From assembly GCF_024053505.1 (NCBI RefSeq), contig NZ_JAMXQS010000011.1, positions 1 through 54,913 on the forward strand: a stretch of 54,913 nucleotides of DNA. The letters are read 5' to 3'. Both the position numbers and the translations under genes were made by a program. Every line of letters begins with the position of its first letter. The stretch's first letter is position 1. Shown here one piece after another: positions 10,375-19,755 of this stretch. The stretch comes from Mesorhizobium liriopis. GTDB taxonomy: Bacteria > Pseudomonadota > Alphaproteobacteria > Rhizobiales > Rhizobiaceae. The notes beneath the pieces were generated by a model, which was not told where the DNA came from, did not search any database, and saw nothing but the letters and a program-made list of their open reading frames with translations.

Positions 10375-10466
10375 TCATCGGCAACGCGCTGCCGACCGGC
10401 ATGCTTGCGCCATAGTCGGTGAGGAACTCGCCGCAGTCGACAAGCGCATGCACCCAAACCTTGCAC

Positions 10467-10892
10467 TCACTTTCGCGCTCGGTTTTGACCTCTTCCCGTG
10501 AAGTAAGCCGCAAAGTTGTTCAAGACCCCCTGCCAGCAGGCCTGCTGTGCTTGTGGGTCAGACATGGCATTAGACTCAACGTATTGGCGAATGCGTGTGC
10601 CTTCACCCTCGCTCACAAATTCAGTTCGAACATGCATGTCACCATCGAGTATCTGCACCGACAGGTCAGGAGGGCGTAGTTCGACGTAGACACCCTCGAT
10701 CTCATAGGCGGCCTGGCTGCCGATACTGCGTATACGAACTCGGAATGCTCCAGAAGTGCGCGCGTCGATCTCGCACCGGTCAGCAAACCAATCGTCACTG
10801 CGGACCCATCTTTGTGCTATTGCGGGGTTGTGATGCGCGCACCAGACTTCTCGAACTGAGGCATTTGCGAAAGCTTCGATGCAGAATCTCAT
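10467..10892 (-). CDS. SRPBCC (AHSA1/START-like) protein
   Basis: 141 residues. The sequence starts with the family pattern FANASVREVWCAHHNPAIAQRW and continues with a beta-rich grip (AYEIEGVYVELRPP, TEFVSEGEGTRIRQYVES). It ends in the usual C-terminal helix (CWQGVLNNFAAYF). Members bind hydrophobic ligands or act as stress-response partners. The ligand is unknown. It stands alone between the ClC and diguanylate cyclase genes. Confidence 0.82.
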   Translation of the reverse strand: MRFCIEAFANASVREVWCAHHNPAIAQRWVRSDDWFADRCEIDARTSGAFRVRIRSIGSQAAYEIEGVYVELRPPDLSVQILDGDMHVRTEFVSEGEGTRIRQYVESNAMSDPQAQQACWQGVLNNFAAYFTGRGQNRARK

Positions 10893-11035
10893 GCATTGTT
10901 ATCTACTGTACGGTGCTGATTTCGCCACAGCCGTTGGTGATGCACGGGGCACCCACGGCTCCGAACGGAGTCAGACAGCTATCAGCACGAGCACTCAGTT
11001 GAGTTTTAGCGCATCGGCAAATGCCGTTTCGGCCG

Positions 11036-11785
11036 CTAGTTGTACTCCGCCTGCAAGACAAAGGGCTCGCGCATCACCACACGATTGCGACCACTATTCT
11101 TCGCTGCATAGAGGCACGCGTCAGCTGCAGCGAACAGTTCTGATCGAGTTTGGATGGCGCGAGCACCAGTAAGCCCAACACTGACAGTCAACTTGCGTAC
11201 GACGTTGGGTCTCGCTTCAAAATGGACGCTTTGCACGCTTGTGCGAATACGTTCCGCGATCAACAAAGCCTCCTCCGTGCTCGTCTCAGGCAGAAAAACA
11301 CCGAACTCCTCCCCTCCGACGCGTCCAAAGATGTCGTTCTTTCTCACCTGACGGCGAATGGCATTCGAAAGCAGCTTCAACGCTTCATCGCCTGCTGTAT
11401 GCCCGTAAGTGTCGTTGATCGATTTGAAGTGGTCGGCGTCGATGATCATCATCGCACCTGGTCGCCCGCCTTCTCTGGCTGTAGCCATCTGTTCGAAGAA
11501 GGCTTCACGCATAAGCGCACCGGTCAAAGGGTCAATGCTTGAGTGTGCCCGAAGCTTGGCGTGAGCCGCGGTAAGGTCGGCATGCATTCGTCTGAGCTTT
11601 TCGTGCTCCCAAAAGAAAAGAACAGCAAACGGGAGCGTTGTCACCAGAGGCATGAACATATTCATGCCCATAGCAAACGCACTGAAAGGTTTGCCTAGAG
11701 CCCAGCGAATGGTGAATGAGATCGACAAGCCCATTACACCCAGCAGGAGGGTGCCTAGGAAAGCCTTCAGAATGATACGCAGCAT
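11036..11785 (-). CDS. Membrane-bound diguanylate cyclase (GGDEF)
   Basis: 249 residues from the ATG at 11785; the frame is open 53 codons further upstream, but that part is not membrane-like and looks non-native. Two membrane segments (about 5-28 and 40-60) are followed by a short coiled coil (EHEKLRRMHADLTAAHAKL) and one GGDEF domain. The active site reads GGEEF at about residue 157-161, with the metal- and substrate-binding stretch DADHFKSINDTYGH. An intact RxxD site (RKND) lies five residues before it, so product inhibition is expected. It synthesises c-di-GMP; no sensor domain is visible beyond the membrane segments. Confidence 0.92.
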   Translation of the reverse strand: MLRIILKAFLGTLLLGVMGLSISFTIRWALGKPFSAFAMGMNMFMPLVTTLPFAVLFFWEHEKLRRMHADLTAAHAKLRAHSSIDPLTGALMREAFFEQMATAREGGRPGAMMIIDADHFKSINDTYGHTAGDEALKLLSNAIRRQVRKNDIFGRVGGEEFGVFLPETSTEEALLIAERIRTSVQSVHFEARPNVVRKLTVSVGLTGARAIQTRSELFAAADACLYAAKNSGRNRVVMREPFVLQAEYN

Positions 11786-11992
11786 GCAAAGCCCATGGAG
11801 TAGGGCTCTAGTCTGCACCCGGAGCGTTAAAGTGCCTTTGGGGAATGCGATAAAGTTTGATCTGAGCATTAGGGCATACGCCGCCTGCTGATGCCGCTGG
11901 CGGGGAAATTCGCATGAACAGCGCTTAGCGGAAGGTGACACCACGACCAGTGGAGATGGGGTAGGAATGGCTCCAGTAATTTTGCCTCGGGT

Positions 11993-13144
11993 TCATTTGA
12001 TGTCCTCCCGTTGCGCGGCTCGCAGAACCACGTAACCCAGGAGTCCCGCTGCGAGCGATCCGCACAGGATGCCGATCTTGACCTCTTCCTGGAGGATTGG
12101 ATCATTGGCAAAGGCGAGCAATCCGATGAAGAGGCTCATGGTGAAGCCAATGCCGCATAGCAGCGAAATACCCAGAAGCTGTGCCGTGCTCGCACCTGCC
12201 GGCATGTCCGCCCAGTCCATCTTGACGACCAGCATAGCGGTCCCGAACACGCCGATCAGTTTGCCGAGCAGAAGGCCGAGCGCTACCCCAAGCGTCAGGT
12301 GATCGGTGAGCATCGCCGGCGAAAGCCCTACGAATGAAACACCCGCATTGGCAAACCCGAAGACCGGGATGACGAGAAACGTCACCCAGCCGTGCAGTCC
12401 GTGCTCCAGTCTGTGAAGCGGCGACTGCGCCATGTCGTCGGGCCGTGCCGGTGAAGGCTTGAGTGGAATGGTCAGCGCCAGAAGCACGCCGGCAATGGTT
12501 GCGTGCACGCCGGAGCGAAGCACGACGAACCATAAGATCGCGCCCACGAAGAGGTAGGGCCAAAGCTTGGTCACGCCTGCACCGTTCATGTTCTTGAGCG
12601 TCAGCAGTGCGACCGCTGCAAGGATAAGATACGGCACTGAGAGTTCGCCACTGTAGAACAACGCAATAATCACGACCGCACCCAGATCGTCGATGATGGC
12701 GAGCGCGGTCAGGAACACCTTGAGCGATGTGGGCACCCGGTTGCCCAAGAGCGACAACACGCCGAGTGCGAAGGCGATATCGGTGGCAGACGGGATGGCC
12801 CAGCCCCGCGCGGTGGCGGGATCGCTTGCGTTGAAGAAGAGAAAGATCAGGGCCGGCACGACCATGCCGCCGAGTGCCGCGACACCCGGCAGGATGCGAC
12901 GGTTCCAGGTGGAGAGCTGCCCGTCGAGCATCTCGCGCTTGATCTCGAGCCCGACAAGCAGGAAGAACAGCGCCATTAGCGCATCATTGATCCAATGCGA
13001 CACGCTCAAAGGCCCGACATAGGCAGTAAGCGTGTTGAAGTAGATGGATGCCAGGGGCGAGTTCGCGACAATCAGCGCAAGTGCTGCTGCGCCCATCAGC
13101 ACGAGCCCACCGGATGCAGAACTGTCGAGGAACTCACGCAGCAT
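11993..13144 (-). CDS. nhaA: Na+/H+ antiporter NhaA
   Basis: 383 residues from the ATG at 13144, which gives MLREFLDSSASGG, aligned with the start of E. coli NhaA (FFSSDASGG). The frame is open upstream to 13273, but those codons do not fit the family. Clear family stretches are INDALMALFFLLVGLEIKREMLDG, ATDIAFALG and the transport site AIIDDLGAVVIIA, whose two Asp bind Na+ or H+. LCGIGFTMSLF is near the C-terminus. It exports sodium in exchange for protons at alkaline pH. The start is divergent from the second ClC gene at 13406. Confidence 0.96.
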   Translation of the reverse strand: MLREFLDSSASGGLVLMGAAALALIVANSPLASIYFNTLTAYVGPLSVSHWINDALMALFFLLVGLEIKREMLDGQLSTWNRRILPGVAALGGMVVPALIFLFFNASDPATARGWAIPSATDIAFALGVLSLLGNRVPTSLKVFLTALAIIDDLGAVVIIALFYSGELSVPYLILAAVALLTLKNMNGAGVTKLWPYLFVGAILWFVVLRSGVHATIAGVLLALTIPLKPSPARPDDMAQSPLHRLEHGLHGWVTFLVIPVFGFANAGVSFVGLSPAMLTDHLTLGVALGLLLGKLIGVFGTAMLVVKMDWADMPAGASTAQLLGISLLCGIGFTMSLFIGLLAFANDPILQEEVKIGILCGSLAAGLLGYVVLRAAQREDIK

Positions 13145-13405
13145 CGAAAACGGACGGCGTGCACGGGTCGGATGGTCGTTCGGAACAGACAAAAGGCTGC
13201 GCTCCCTCGGAAAAACGGTTGATCTCGTTCTCCGTAGTCGAAGCTCGAAAAGCCCCGGGCGCACGCAGCACACGCCTCAAGGCAGGATACAAAAGGTGAA
13301 GCTTCGGGTCCAGCCTGCTTAAAGCAACCAGCAACAAAGTGAGCCAATTGCTGTATCAGTTCTTTGCTCGCCGAACGGCGGCCTGAAGCGTGATAGAAAC
13401 GACTC

Positions 13406-14800
13406 ATGCCTCCTCGTCCTCGCATCAAGCCAATCAGTCTCTCCCGATCGCGTCTGTATCGACGCTCCCGGCGTCTCTGGATGTCGCCGCGCCTCTGGCG
13501 GCCACGCCTCGTCTTCTGGCTGGGGGCGCTCGCTATCGGTCTGGTCAGTGTCGGCTTCGCGAAGGCCGCCGATGCGGCTCAGCATCTCTTCCGGTCGATA
13601 TTGGGCGAAGACGGCGCGTGGCTGCCGCTTTGCCTCCTCCTGACACCGCTTGGCTTCGCACTTTCCTCATGGCTCGCGCTGCGCTTCTTTCCCGGCTCGC
13701 AAGGCAGCGGCATTCCGCAGGCCATCGCCGCACGCCACTTCCACGATGACGCCGACCGCCGTCCCTTCCTGTCCCTGCGGCTTGCGTTCGGCAAGGTTCT
13801 CCTGACGATCCTGGGCCTTGGCGTCGGTGCCTCCATCGGCCGCGAAGGGCCGACCGTGCAGGTGGGTGCTTCCCTGATGCTGCAGGCCGCGCGCATTGGC
13901 AACATGGCGCAGGCGCGTGGACTGATCCTCGCGGGCTCGGCCGCCGGCATCGCGGCCGCCTTCAACACGCCGCTCGCCGGCATCGTCTTCGCCATCGAGG
14001 AAATGGGCCGCGCCTATGAAGCGCGCACGAATGGGCTCGTGCTTTCGGCCGTGATCGTCGCTGGCCTTGCAGCCCTCGGCCTGCTCGGCAACTACACCTA
14101 TTTCGGCGAGGCGAACGCGCACGCAACGACCTTGCGCGACTGGTTCGCCGTTCTTGTCTGCGGGGTCGGCGGCGGTGCCTTGGGCGCGGGCTTCAGCCTG
14201 TGCGCGCTGCGTCTGACCCGTCGCATACGCCGCTTCGTTTCTCCCGACCCGTTGCGGCGCACCGTCATGCTTGCCGCCGCATGCGGCCTCGGCGTGGCCC
14301 TGATCGGCCTTTTGTCAGACGGCCAGACCTTCGGCACCGGCTATGAGCAGGCGCGGAGTGCGGTGGAAGGCAGCGCACTGTCGCCGTTCTTCTTCGCCGA
14401 AAAGCTTCTCGCCTCGCTCTTTTCCATGATCTCTGGCATTCCCGGCGGCATCTTCGCGCCGTCGCTCTCCGTTGGTGCCGGCTTCGGTAGCGCGGTCGGG
14501 CAGTTGCTCGGCATGGGCGTCGGCCTTGCCGCCATTTTGGGGATGGCGGGCTATTTCGCAGGCGTCGTGCAGGCGCCGATGACGGCCTTCGTCATCATCC
14601 TCGAAATGACCGGCGGCAACGGCAATGTCATCCCGCTGATGCTGTCAGCCATGCTCGGCTACGGCACCGCGCGCGTGATCTCGCCCGAGCCGCTTTATCA
14701 CGGCCTGTCGCGCCTGTTCATCGCCGATGCGCTGCGCCGTAAGCGGGCGGAGAACCAATATGCAGGCGATGCAAGCCAGATTGGCGCCTCCAATGCTTAA
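13406..14800 (+). CDS. ClC-family chloride transporter (canonical type)
   Basis: 464 residues with an Arg-rich N-terminus before the first membrane helix. All standard ClC signatures are present: GSGIPQ, GREGPTVQ with the gating Glu, and GGIFAPSLSVGAGFG. FAIEEMGR keeps the Glu that carries protons in exchangers, and PLYHGLSRLF probably contains the selectivity Tyr. This points to a Cl-/H+ exchanger. There is no CBS domain. It differs clearly from the ClC protein at 8467-10374. The stop is 9 bases from the convergent DUF2254 gene, with no terminator in between. Confidence 0.93.
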   Translation: MPPRPRIKPISLSRSRLYRRSRRLWMSPRLWRPRLVFWLGALAIGLVSVGFAKAADAAQHLFRSILGEDGAWLPLCLLLTPLGFALSSWLALRFFPGSQGSGIPQAIAARHFHDDADRRPFLSLRLAFGKVLLTILGLGVGASIGREGPTVQVGASLMLQAARIGNMAQARGLILAGSAAGIAAAFNTPLAGIVFAIEEMGRAYEARTNGLVLSAVIVAGLAALGLLGNYTYFGEANAHATTLRDWFAVLVCGVGGGALGAGFSLCALRLTRRIRRFVSPDPLRRTVMLAAACGLGVALIGLLSDGQTFGTGYEQARSAVEGSALSPFFFAEKLLASLFSMISGIPGGIFAPSLSVGAGFGSAVGQLLGMGVGLAAILGMAGYFAGVVQAPMTAFVIILEMTGGNGNVIPLMLSAMLGYGTARVISPEPLYHGLSRLFIADALRRKRAENQYAGDASQIGASNA

Positions 14801-14809
14801 AAGCACCAA

Positions 14810-16075
14810 TCAAGCTCTGCGGGCGTTCCACAATGTATCATGCGCGGTTGCGAAGAGGTCGCGGGCATAAGGGTCTTCTTGCCGACGTTCGACGCTTTCG
14901 GCCACACGTCTTGCATAAGCGGCAATTGCGGGGCGCGCTTCGGGAAGTGTGTCGTGGATCGCTGCCAGAACCTTCGTCAGGCGCAGCGCAACCTCGACCT
15001 CGGCAACCCCCTCGCGGATGATCGGATCGAAGGCATCCGCCATCATCTCCACCATGGTTGGCGTCGCGACGTGGACGGGTGGAAGATCGGACGGTGTATC
15101 GTTATCTTGATCGTCGTCCGGGTCTGGCGGCGCAAGTTTGAGGAACACGCGCAGGAGGCTGTTCATCACTTCGATCGCCGTGCCCGGATCGTTGGTCGCA
15201 GGCGCCAAGGCGCGGCTCGCCACCTCCGATAGCACAATCAAGCCCAGACGCGGATCCTGATCGAATGCGCGGTGCCGTCCGAAGGTGAAGGCCTCCCTCA
15301 TCGCCTCCTTTGCCTCGTCGTCTGCGCTTCCCGTCCAAAAAAGTAGCGGTCGGAAGGGATGCACAAGCGTTCCGGGGATCGCGGCGAGATGGATCGTCAG
15401 ATTGTTCTTGCTTGCGATCCGCCCGAGTGCTGGCACATCAACATGGATGACATAGCCAACCTGCTTGCCACAAAGCGGCTCGGCGCCGGCAGGCACGTCG
15501 ACGGGTGGGCGTCCACCGCGAAAGGGTGAACGGGCAAAGTCCTGCATGGATTGGGACGCGGCATCTTCGACGCGGTCGATCACGTCTGACATGCGGCCGA
15601 AGGCAGTGATGTGGGTAATCCAGCGCAGCAAGGTCACCACGACGGCTGCCACCATCGCCATTGTGCCGGCAAAGAGCACGATCCGGCCCTGGTTTCCATA
15701 GAGGCCGGTTTGCAGGCCGATGATGCCAACGATGGAAAAGACGAAAGCGCCCAGAAAAGTCGACAAGGCATTCTGCGAAGTTGGATCTTCGCGCAGGAGT
15801 TGGGTCGCGCGCGGTGTGGCGAGCTGGGTTGCCGATCCATAGGCCGTCACCATTGCCGTCAGGGAGAAGGTCGTCACCGCCAGCATGCTGGATGCCAGGA
15901 TCTGCAGGATGGTGCCGACGGCATTCTGACCGATCTCGACATGGAACTCGTAGGGGATGAGGCGCCCCGCCAAGCCAGACAGCGAAGCAAGCAGGATACC
16001 GCCCAGACTGATCAGTGCGGCACGGAACCCGATATGCCGCCGCATCTGCCTGAGAACCCACGACCATCGGCTCAT
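14810..16075 (-). CDS. DUF2254 membrane protein
   Basis: 421 residues. Four membrane segments lie in the first 160 residues (about 15-40, 55-80, 105-128 and 130-152), and the family motif SLTAMVTAYGSATQLATPRA with QLLREDPTSQNALSTFLGAF is clear. A large soluble C-terminal domain has LIVLSEVASRALAPATNDPGTAIEVM, also typical. The biochemical role of DUF2254 is unknown. Its place beside NhaA and two ClC genes suggests a part in membrane or ion homeostasis, but this is inference from position only. Confidence 0.9.
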   Translation of the reverse strand: MSRWSWVLRQMRRHIGFRAALISLGGILLASLSGLAGRLIPYEFHVEIGQNAVGTILQILASSMLAVTTFSLTAMVTAYGSATQLATPRATQLLREDPTSQNALSTFLGAFVFSIVGIIGLQTGLYGNQGRIVLFAGTMAMVAAVVVTLLRWITHITAFGRMSDVIDRVEDAASQSMQDFARSPFRGGRPPVDVPAGAEPLCGKQVGYVIHVDVPALGRIASKNNLTIHLAAIPGTLVHPFRPLLFWTGSADDEAKEAMREAFTFGRHRAFDQDPRLGLIVLSEVASRALAPATNDPGTAIEVMNSLLRVFLKLAPPDPDDDQDNDTPSDLPPVHVATPTMVEMMADAFDPIIREGVAEVEVALRLTKVLAAIHDTLPEARPAIAAYARRVAESVERRQEDPYARDLFATAHDTLWNARRA

Positions 16076-16577
16076 TCAATGCCCTCCAATGTTCAGAGCG
16101 AATGAAGGGCTGCGGCAGGTTGTGACAAGGGCAAGACTGATGGCTTCGGTTAGGCCTGCTTCTCCTGCCGGCAAATAAGGTGCCGCTCAGCGTCCTACGC
16201 AGTCCGGGCGTTCGGATTACCGTGCCTCAATGTCAGATTTCGAAACTAAGTCAGAATGAAAGGAATGACTGTAATGAAGGCGCAAAGCGGAACAGCAGCT
16301 CATGGGCCAAGAGCCGACTGTCTGCTTACAATTGATGATCACCGCAAAGCAGACGTTCGTGCGCGGTGGAAAGAATGCCAGCTCTCGAGCCCGTCATGGA
16401 CGTTCGGCATAAAAGGTCGAGTTGCCGAAAGTCGTCTGTCCGCTTGCAGAATTCTCAACATCAAACGACCAATAGAACGGCCTTGCCGGTGAACTCACGA
16501 TGCACGAGTGCTCGTGACGTCGTGTCGATATCCCCCATTTCACGGTTCGCCCGATCACTGGCCGTAAGGATGGCGCT
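16076..16577. other. 502-base intergenic region with a dispersed repeat
   Basis: Between the starts and ends of two minus-strand genes. No open frame with coding character. It carries repeat copy B (16273-16322) and a second related-looking stretch at about 16410-16445 (GTTGCCGAAAGTCGTCTGTCC), which may be the other end of the same element. Confidence 0.5.
16273..16322 (+). repeat. Dispersed intergenic repeat, copy B
   Basis: Best match to copy A: AATGA, then GG-GC-AAGCGGAA, and GGGCC-(2)-GAGCCGACTGTC at the same distance. Lies in the gap before the DUF6220-like gene. Confidence 0.45.
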
Positions 16578-16820
16578 TTACACGCGAACCCGGCGATGCT
16601 CGATTTTCGCAAGGAGTACAAGGCTCGCAATGAGCAGGAGCGCGCCGTTGAGGGGATGGTAGGCGAGGAGCGGCGAGCTATCGCCAGCGGCGGGCGCGAA
16701 CTGGACGAGCGTGAGAACGGTGAGGATGCCCGCCCACCAGCGGAAACCGCGCAGGCGCTTCACCAGAAGCGCCCCGAGAAACAGCGTCAGGACAGGCAGC
16801 GCTAGAAGTGAACCAAGCAT
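16578..16820 (-). CDS. DUF6220-like small membrane protein, 5' end uncertain
   Basis: 80 residues from the ATG at 16820, but the same frame stays open upstream and reads LLLAGRALFAGSDFAIHAMLG. This fits the family pattern (a helix, then a His before LGxLLAL) better than a start at the Met. The second half has the matching YHPLNGALLLIASLVLL. Between 16820 and about 16931 the frame has no ATG, GTG or TTG; only a rare ATT is available. An ATG exists at 16923 one frame over. Either the start is non-canonical or a one-base indel separates the ATG from the body. Role unknown; four membrane helices are expected. Confidence 0.55.
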   Translation of the reverse strand: MLGSLLALPVLTLFLGALLVKRLRGFRWWAGILTVLTLVQFAPAAGDSSPLLAYHPLNGALLLIASLVLLAKIEHRRVRV

Positions 16821-16963
16821 GGCGTGAATTGCAAAGTCGCTTCCTGCGAACAGCGCCCGTCCCGCCAGAAGGAGGCGGACCCAGCGGGCAGCAGGAAAGA
16901 ACCTGCTCGCAAGCGTTACGCATCGAAGAATTATCTGGTTTCGAGCGACTGAACTCGCTTCGC

Positions 16964-17863
16964 TCAGGTGTCCAACTGTGCGAGCCGATCTATGGCTGCC
17001 TCAACCCGAACGCGTTCGTTCGACGGAACCGGCAGAACCGGCCGTGGCGGGAGTATGCTCCCGAGGTTCAGCACATCCGCCATGGCATGCATCACCCGGA
17101 AGCTGCCGAACTGCTTGAACAAGGCCCATAGTGGCTGAAACGCCGTGTTGATCCGGTTTGTCTCGGCCAAGTTGCCTGCTTGTGCTGCGCGCGTCAGCGC
17201 GAGGGCAGGTTTGGGAAGCAGGCCTGCCACCACGCTGTACCAGGCATCGCAGCCTGCCAGAAGCGCGTTCGATGCACCCCAATCTCCGCTATAGCCGATG
17301 GCGAAATGCTTTGGTGTAATGTCCCGCAGCCGGGCCAACTCGCCTGCGAAATCATCGTTCTCGGGCAGTGGCATCTTCACGGCTTCTACATTGGGCAATT
17401 CTGCCAGACGCGCGATCAGCGCCTCGCTGAAGATGAAGCGCGTGGTGCTAGGGTTGTTGTAGATGCACAGAGGTAAGCGCCCAGCCGCAGCCACTGCCGC
17501 GAAGTGCTGGAACACTTCCTCCTCGGTGAGCGGCGCGTAGGACATGGGAGCAAGCAATAGGCCGTCTGCGCCCGCCTCATACGCATCTTCGGCCAGCGCC
17601 ACAGCCACATCCGTGCGCAACGCGCCGACGCCGACCACAATCGGCACGCGGCCATCGACATGGTTCACCGCCACGCAAACAGCACGCATGCGTTGCTCGC
17701 GCGTGAAATAGGCATAGCCACCAGTACTGCCGAGCAAGCCAATGCTGTCCGCACCAGCCTCCACGATGCGGTCGAGAAACCGGGTCAGCAGCCCATCCTG
17801 AACCGAGCCGTTTGTATCGGCAGGCGTGAGCGGAAAGGCTGAAAGACCATGAAAGAGAGCCAT
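16964..17863 (-). CDS. Dihydrodipicolinate synthase (DapA)-family lyase/aldolase
   Basis: 299 residues from the ATG at 17863, preceded by GAAAGG; the open frame extends further but overlaps the LysE gene. TIM barrel of the NAL/DapA family. The Schiff-base Lys is in VEAVKMPLP, the catalytic Tyr in CIYNNPSTTRF, and the substrate loop is GSTGGYAYF where DapA has GTTGE. The changed loop suggests a keto acid other than the aspartate semialdehyde/pyruvate pair, for example a hydroxy-keto acid cleavage. Last enzyme of the cluster with two LysE exporters and an amidohydrolase; 11 bases from the preceding gene. Confidence 0.88.
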   Translation of the reverse strand: MALFHGLSAFPLTPADTNGSVQDGLLTRFLDRIVEAGADSIGLLGSTGGYAYFTREQRMRAVCVAVNHVDGRVPIVVGVGALRTDVAVALAEDAYEAGADGLLLAPMSYAPLTEEEVFQHFAAVAAAGRLPLCIYNNPSTTRFIFSEALIARLAELPNVEAVKMPLPENDDFAGELARLRDITPKHFAIGYSGDWGASNALLAGCDAWYSVVAGLLPKPALALTRAAQAGNLAETNRINTAFQPLWALFKQFGSFRVMHAMADVLNLGSILPPRPVLPVPSNERVRVEAAIDRLAQLDT

Positions 17864-17874
17864 ATCCGGCCTTT

Positions 17875-18510
17875 CTAACTGCGCGACAAAAGCAGACGAA
17901 GGCCGGCAAACCCGAAGAACAATGCCAGCACGCCCTCGATCCACCGGCGTGCTCTTCGGTACAGGCTGACCATAGGCGCCGTCGAAAAGACGATGGCATA
18001 GCCACAGAAGATCGTAATGCTCAGCAGCGCGCAGCCGCCGAGGATCGCCAGGACCGTATGCTGCGCCGCACCAGGGCCAAGCCCGAGTGACATCAAGGCG
18101 ATCCAAGCCAGCACCGCCTTGGGATTGGTCAGGTGCATGAGAAGGCCTCGTCGGTACAAGGCAAAGGGCGAGAGCCGAGTTTTGGCCATCCCGTTCCCCG
18201 ATGCTGCACTGTCAGATGCAAGTGCTACCCGAGCTGCCCTGAAAGCCAGGTAGAGCAGATAAAGCCCGCCAAATATCTTCAGCACGATCAGGGCTTCTGC
18301 ATAGCGTGCCAACATAGCCGAAACACCCGTTGCTGCCATCATCCCCCAGAACACCGATCCGGTAACGACGCCTGCCGCCAATATGAGGGCGGCCCGTCTC
18401 CCCTGATCCATAGCCACACCCATGATGCGCATGTTGCTCGGACCAGGGCTTGCCACCGCGATGATGTAAGCCGCATAGACCAGCAGCAACTGACGTATCT
18501 GGTCGCTCAT
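17875..18510 (-). CDS. LysE/RhtB-family amino-acid exporter
   Basis: 211 residues, six predicted membrane helices. The N-terminus carries the family motif YIIAVASPGPSNMRIMG. HLTNPKAVLAWIALMSLGLGPGA is the conserved mid region. Its ATG overlaps the stop of the amidohydrolase gene by four bases (ATGA), so the two are translated together. It should export an amino acid or related metabolite. Confidence 0.92.
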   Translation of the reverse strand: MSDQIRQLLLVYAAYIIAVASPGPSNMRIMGVAMDQGRRAALILAAGVVTGSVFWGMMAATGVSAMLARYAEALIVLKIFGGLYLLYLAFRAARVALASDSAASGNGMAKTRLSPFALYRRGLLMHLTNPKAVLAWIALMSLGLGPGAAQHTVLAILGGCALLSITIFCGYAIVFSTAPMVSLYRRARRWIEGVLALFFGFAGLRLLLSRS

Positions 18511-19706
18511 GCTTGACCTCGAAGCTCTTGCTCCAACTGCGTCGCCGGTGCTGAACCCTCACCCAAGAGGTTGGCGGCGACACGCATGAACACGCGCGCA
18601 CCGATAGAGATCAAGTCGTCGGGGAAGTCGTAATCGGGATTATGGAGTGCTGGGTGCTGCTCCCCTGCTCCCAGAAAGAACATCGCGGAACTCGCCTCGT
18701 GCCCGAACAGGCCGAAGTCCTCCGACGCTCGCATGGGTAGGTCATCTTCGCTGTGCGCAATGCTCAGTTCGTCGAGGGCCTGGCGAAGATGCTCGACTGC
18801 CTCGGGCGCATTTACGCTTGCAACGAATATCTCATGGTACTCGATCTCAAGCGATAGTCCGTGACGGGTTGCGATATCGGTCACGAGAGCTTCCGCAGCC
18901 TCGCGAAGTTCCGACATGTTGCTGTCGAGCCGTGTTCGCAGGCATGCCCAGACCTCGGCATAGCCCGGCGCGACGCCATAAACGGCCTCGCCCATGGCGG
19001 CGTGCGTGACAGTCACCATCCGGAACTCATCGACGTCGAAGCTCGCCCGACCAAGACGAGGAAGTGCGGGCATCAACTCACTGATCGCCTGCATCGGCGA
19101 CACGCCAGTCTCGGGCATCGAGGAATGTGCGGTCTTTCCGGACAGTTTGATGCGCATTCCCCGGGACGCGCAGTTCACTGTCCCAGCCCTGAGCCGCACC
19201 TCACCCAACGGGACGCCTGGGAGATTGTGAAGCGAGAAGGCATAATCCGGCGCGATCTCAGCAAACCTCGGATCATCAATGACGCCGGCGGCACCATCGC
19301 CGGTTTCCTCGGCGGGCTGGAACATCAGCACAACCCGTCCGCGGGCCGGTCTTGCGCGTCCGAACTGCCGCCCGAGCGCGGCAAGGATCGTTGTGTGGCC
19401 GTCGTGACCGCACATGTGAGCCTTCCCCGGCACCTGTGAAGCGTGGGGAACGCCGGACAGTTCGTGAATGGGAAGCGCGTCGAGCTCGGAACGGAATAGA
19501 ACGGTGGGACCAAGCTTGCCGCTGTCATAGACGATCGCTACGCCATGACCGCCCATGCCAGTGAGTATCTGGTCAGGCTTCGTATCCTGAAGAAATGCCA
19601 CAACTTCGCGAGCCGTCAGCTGCTCCTCATTCGAGATCTCAGGATGCTGATGCAGCTTCCTACGCCAAGCTGTAAGCTCAATCAGGTCGTGGTTTGTTAG
19701 TGCCAA
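18507..19706 (-). CDS. M20 amidohydrolase (N-acyl amino acid / hippurate hydrolase type)
   Basis: 399 residues from a TTG at 19706, chosen because GGGAGG lies about 8 bases upstream and the protein then begins ALTNHDLIELTAWRRKLHQHPE, the normal family start. The longer frame to 19886 would run into the next gene. Metal-site motifs are HMCGHDGHTT, with the Cys and His ligands, and FQPAEETGDGAAGVIDD. The dimer-domain motif is GKTAHSSMPETGVSP. C-terminal ASEDFGLF and HNPDYDFPDD complete the site. It cleaves N-acyl groups from amino acids; flanking LysE exporters suggest the product or a toxic analogue is pumped out. Confidence 0.92.
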   Translation of the reverse strand: MALTNHDLIELTAWRRKLHQHPEISNEEQLTAREVVAFLQDTKPDQILTGMGGHGVAIVYDSGKLGPTVLFRSELDALPIHELSGVPHASQVPGKAHMCGHDGHTTILAALGRQFGRARPARGRVVLMFQPAEETGDGAAGVIDDPRFAEIAPDYAFSLHNLPGVPLGEVRLRAGTVNCASRGMRIKLSGKTAHSSMPETGVSPMQAISELMPALPRLGRASFDVDEFRMVTVTHAAMGEAVYGVAPGYAEVWACLRTRLDSNMSELREAAEALVTDIATRHGLSLEIEYHEIFVASVNAPEAVEHLRQALDELSIAHSEDDLPMRASEDFGLFGHEASSAMFFLGAGEQHPALHNPDYDFPDDLISIGARVFMRVAANLLGEGSAPATQLEQELRGQA

Positions 19707-19755
19707 GGCGGAAACCTCCCTTCGCTCATGCAGGCTGACATCGAAACAGAAGCGG

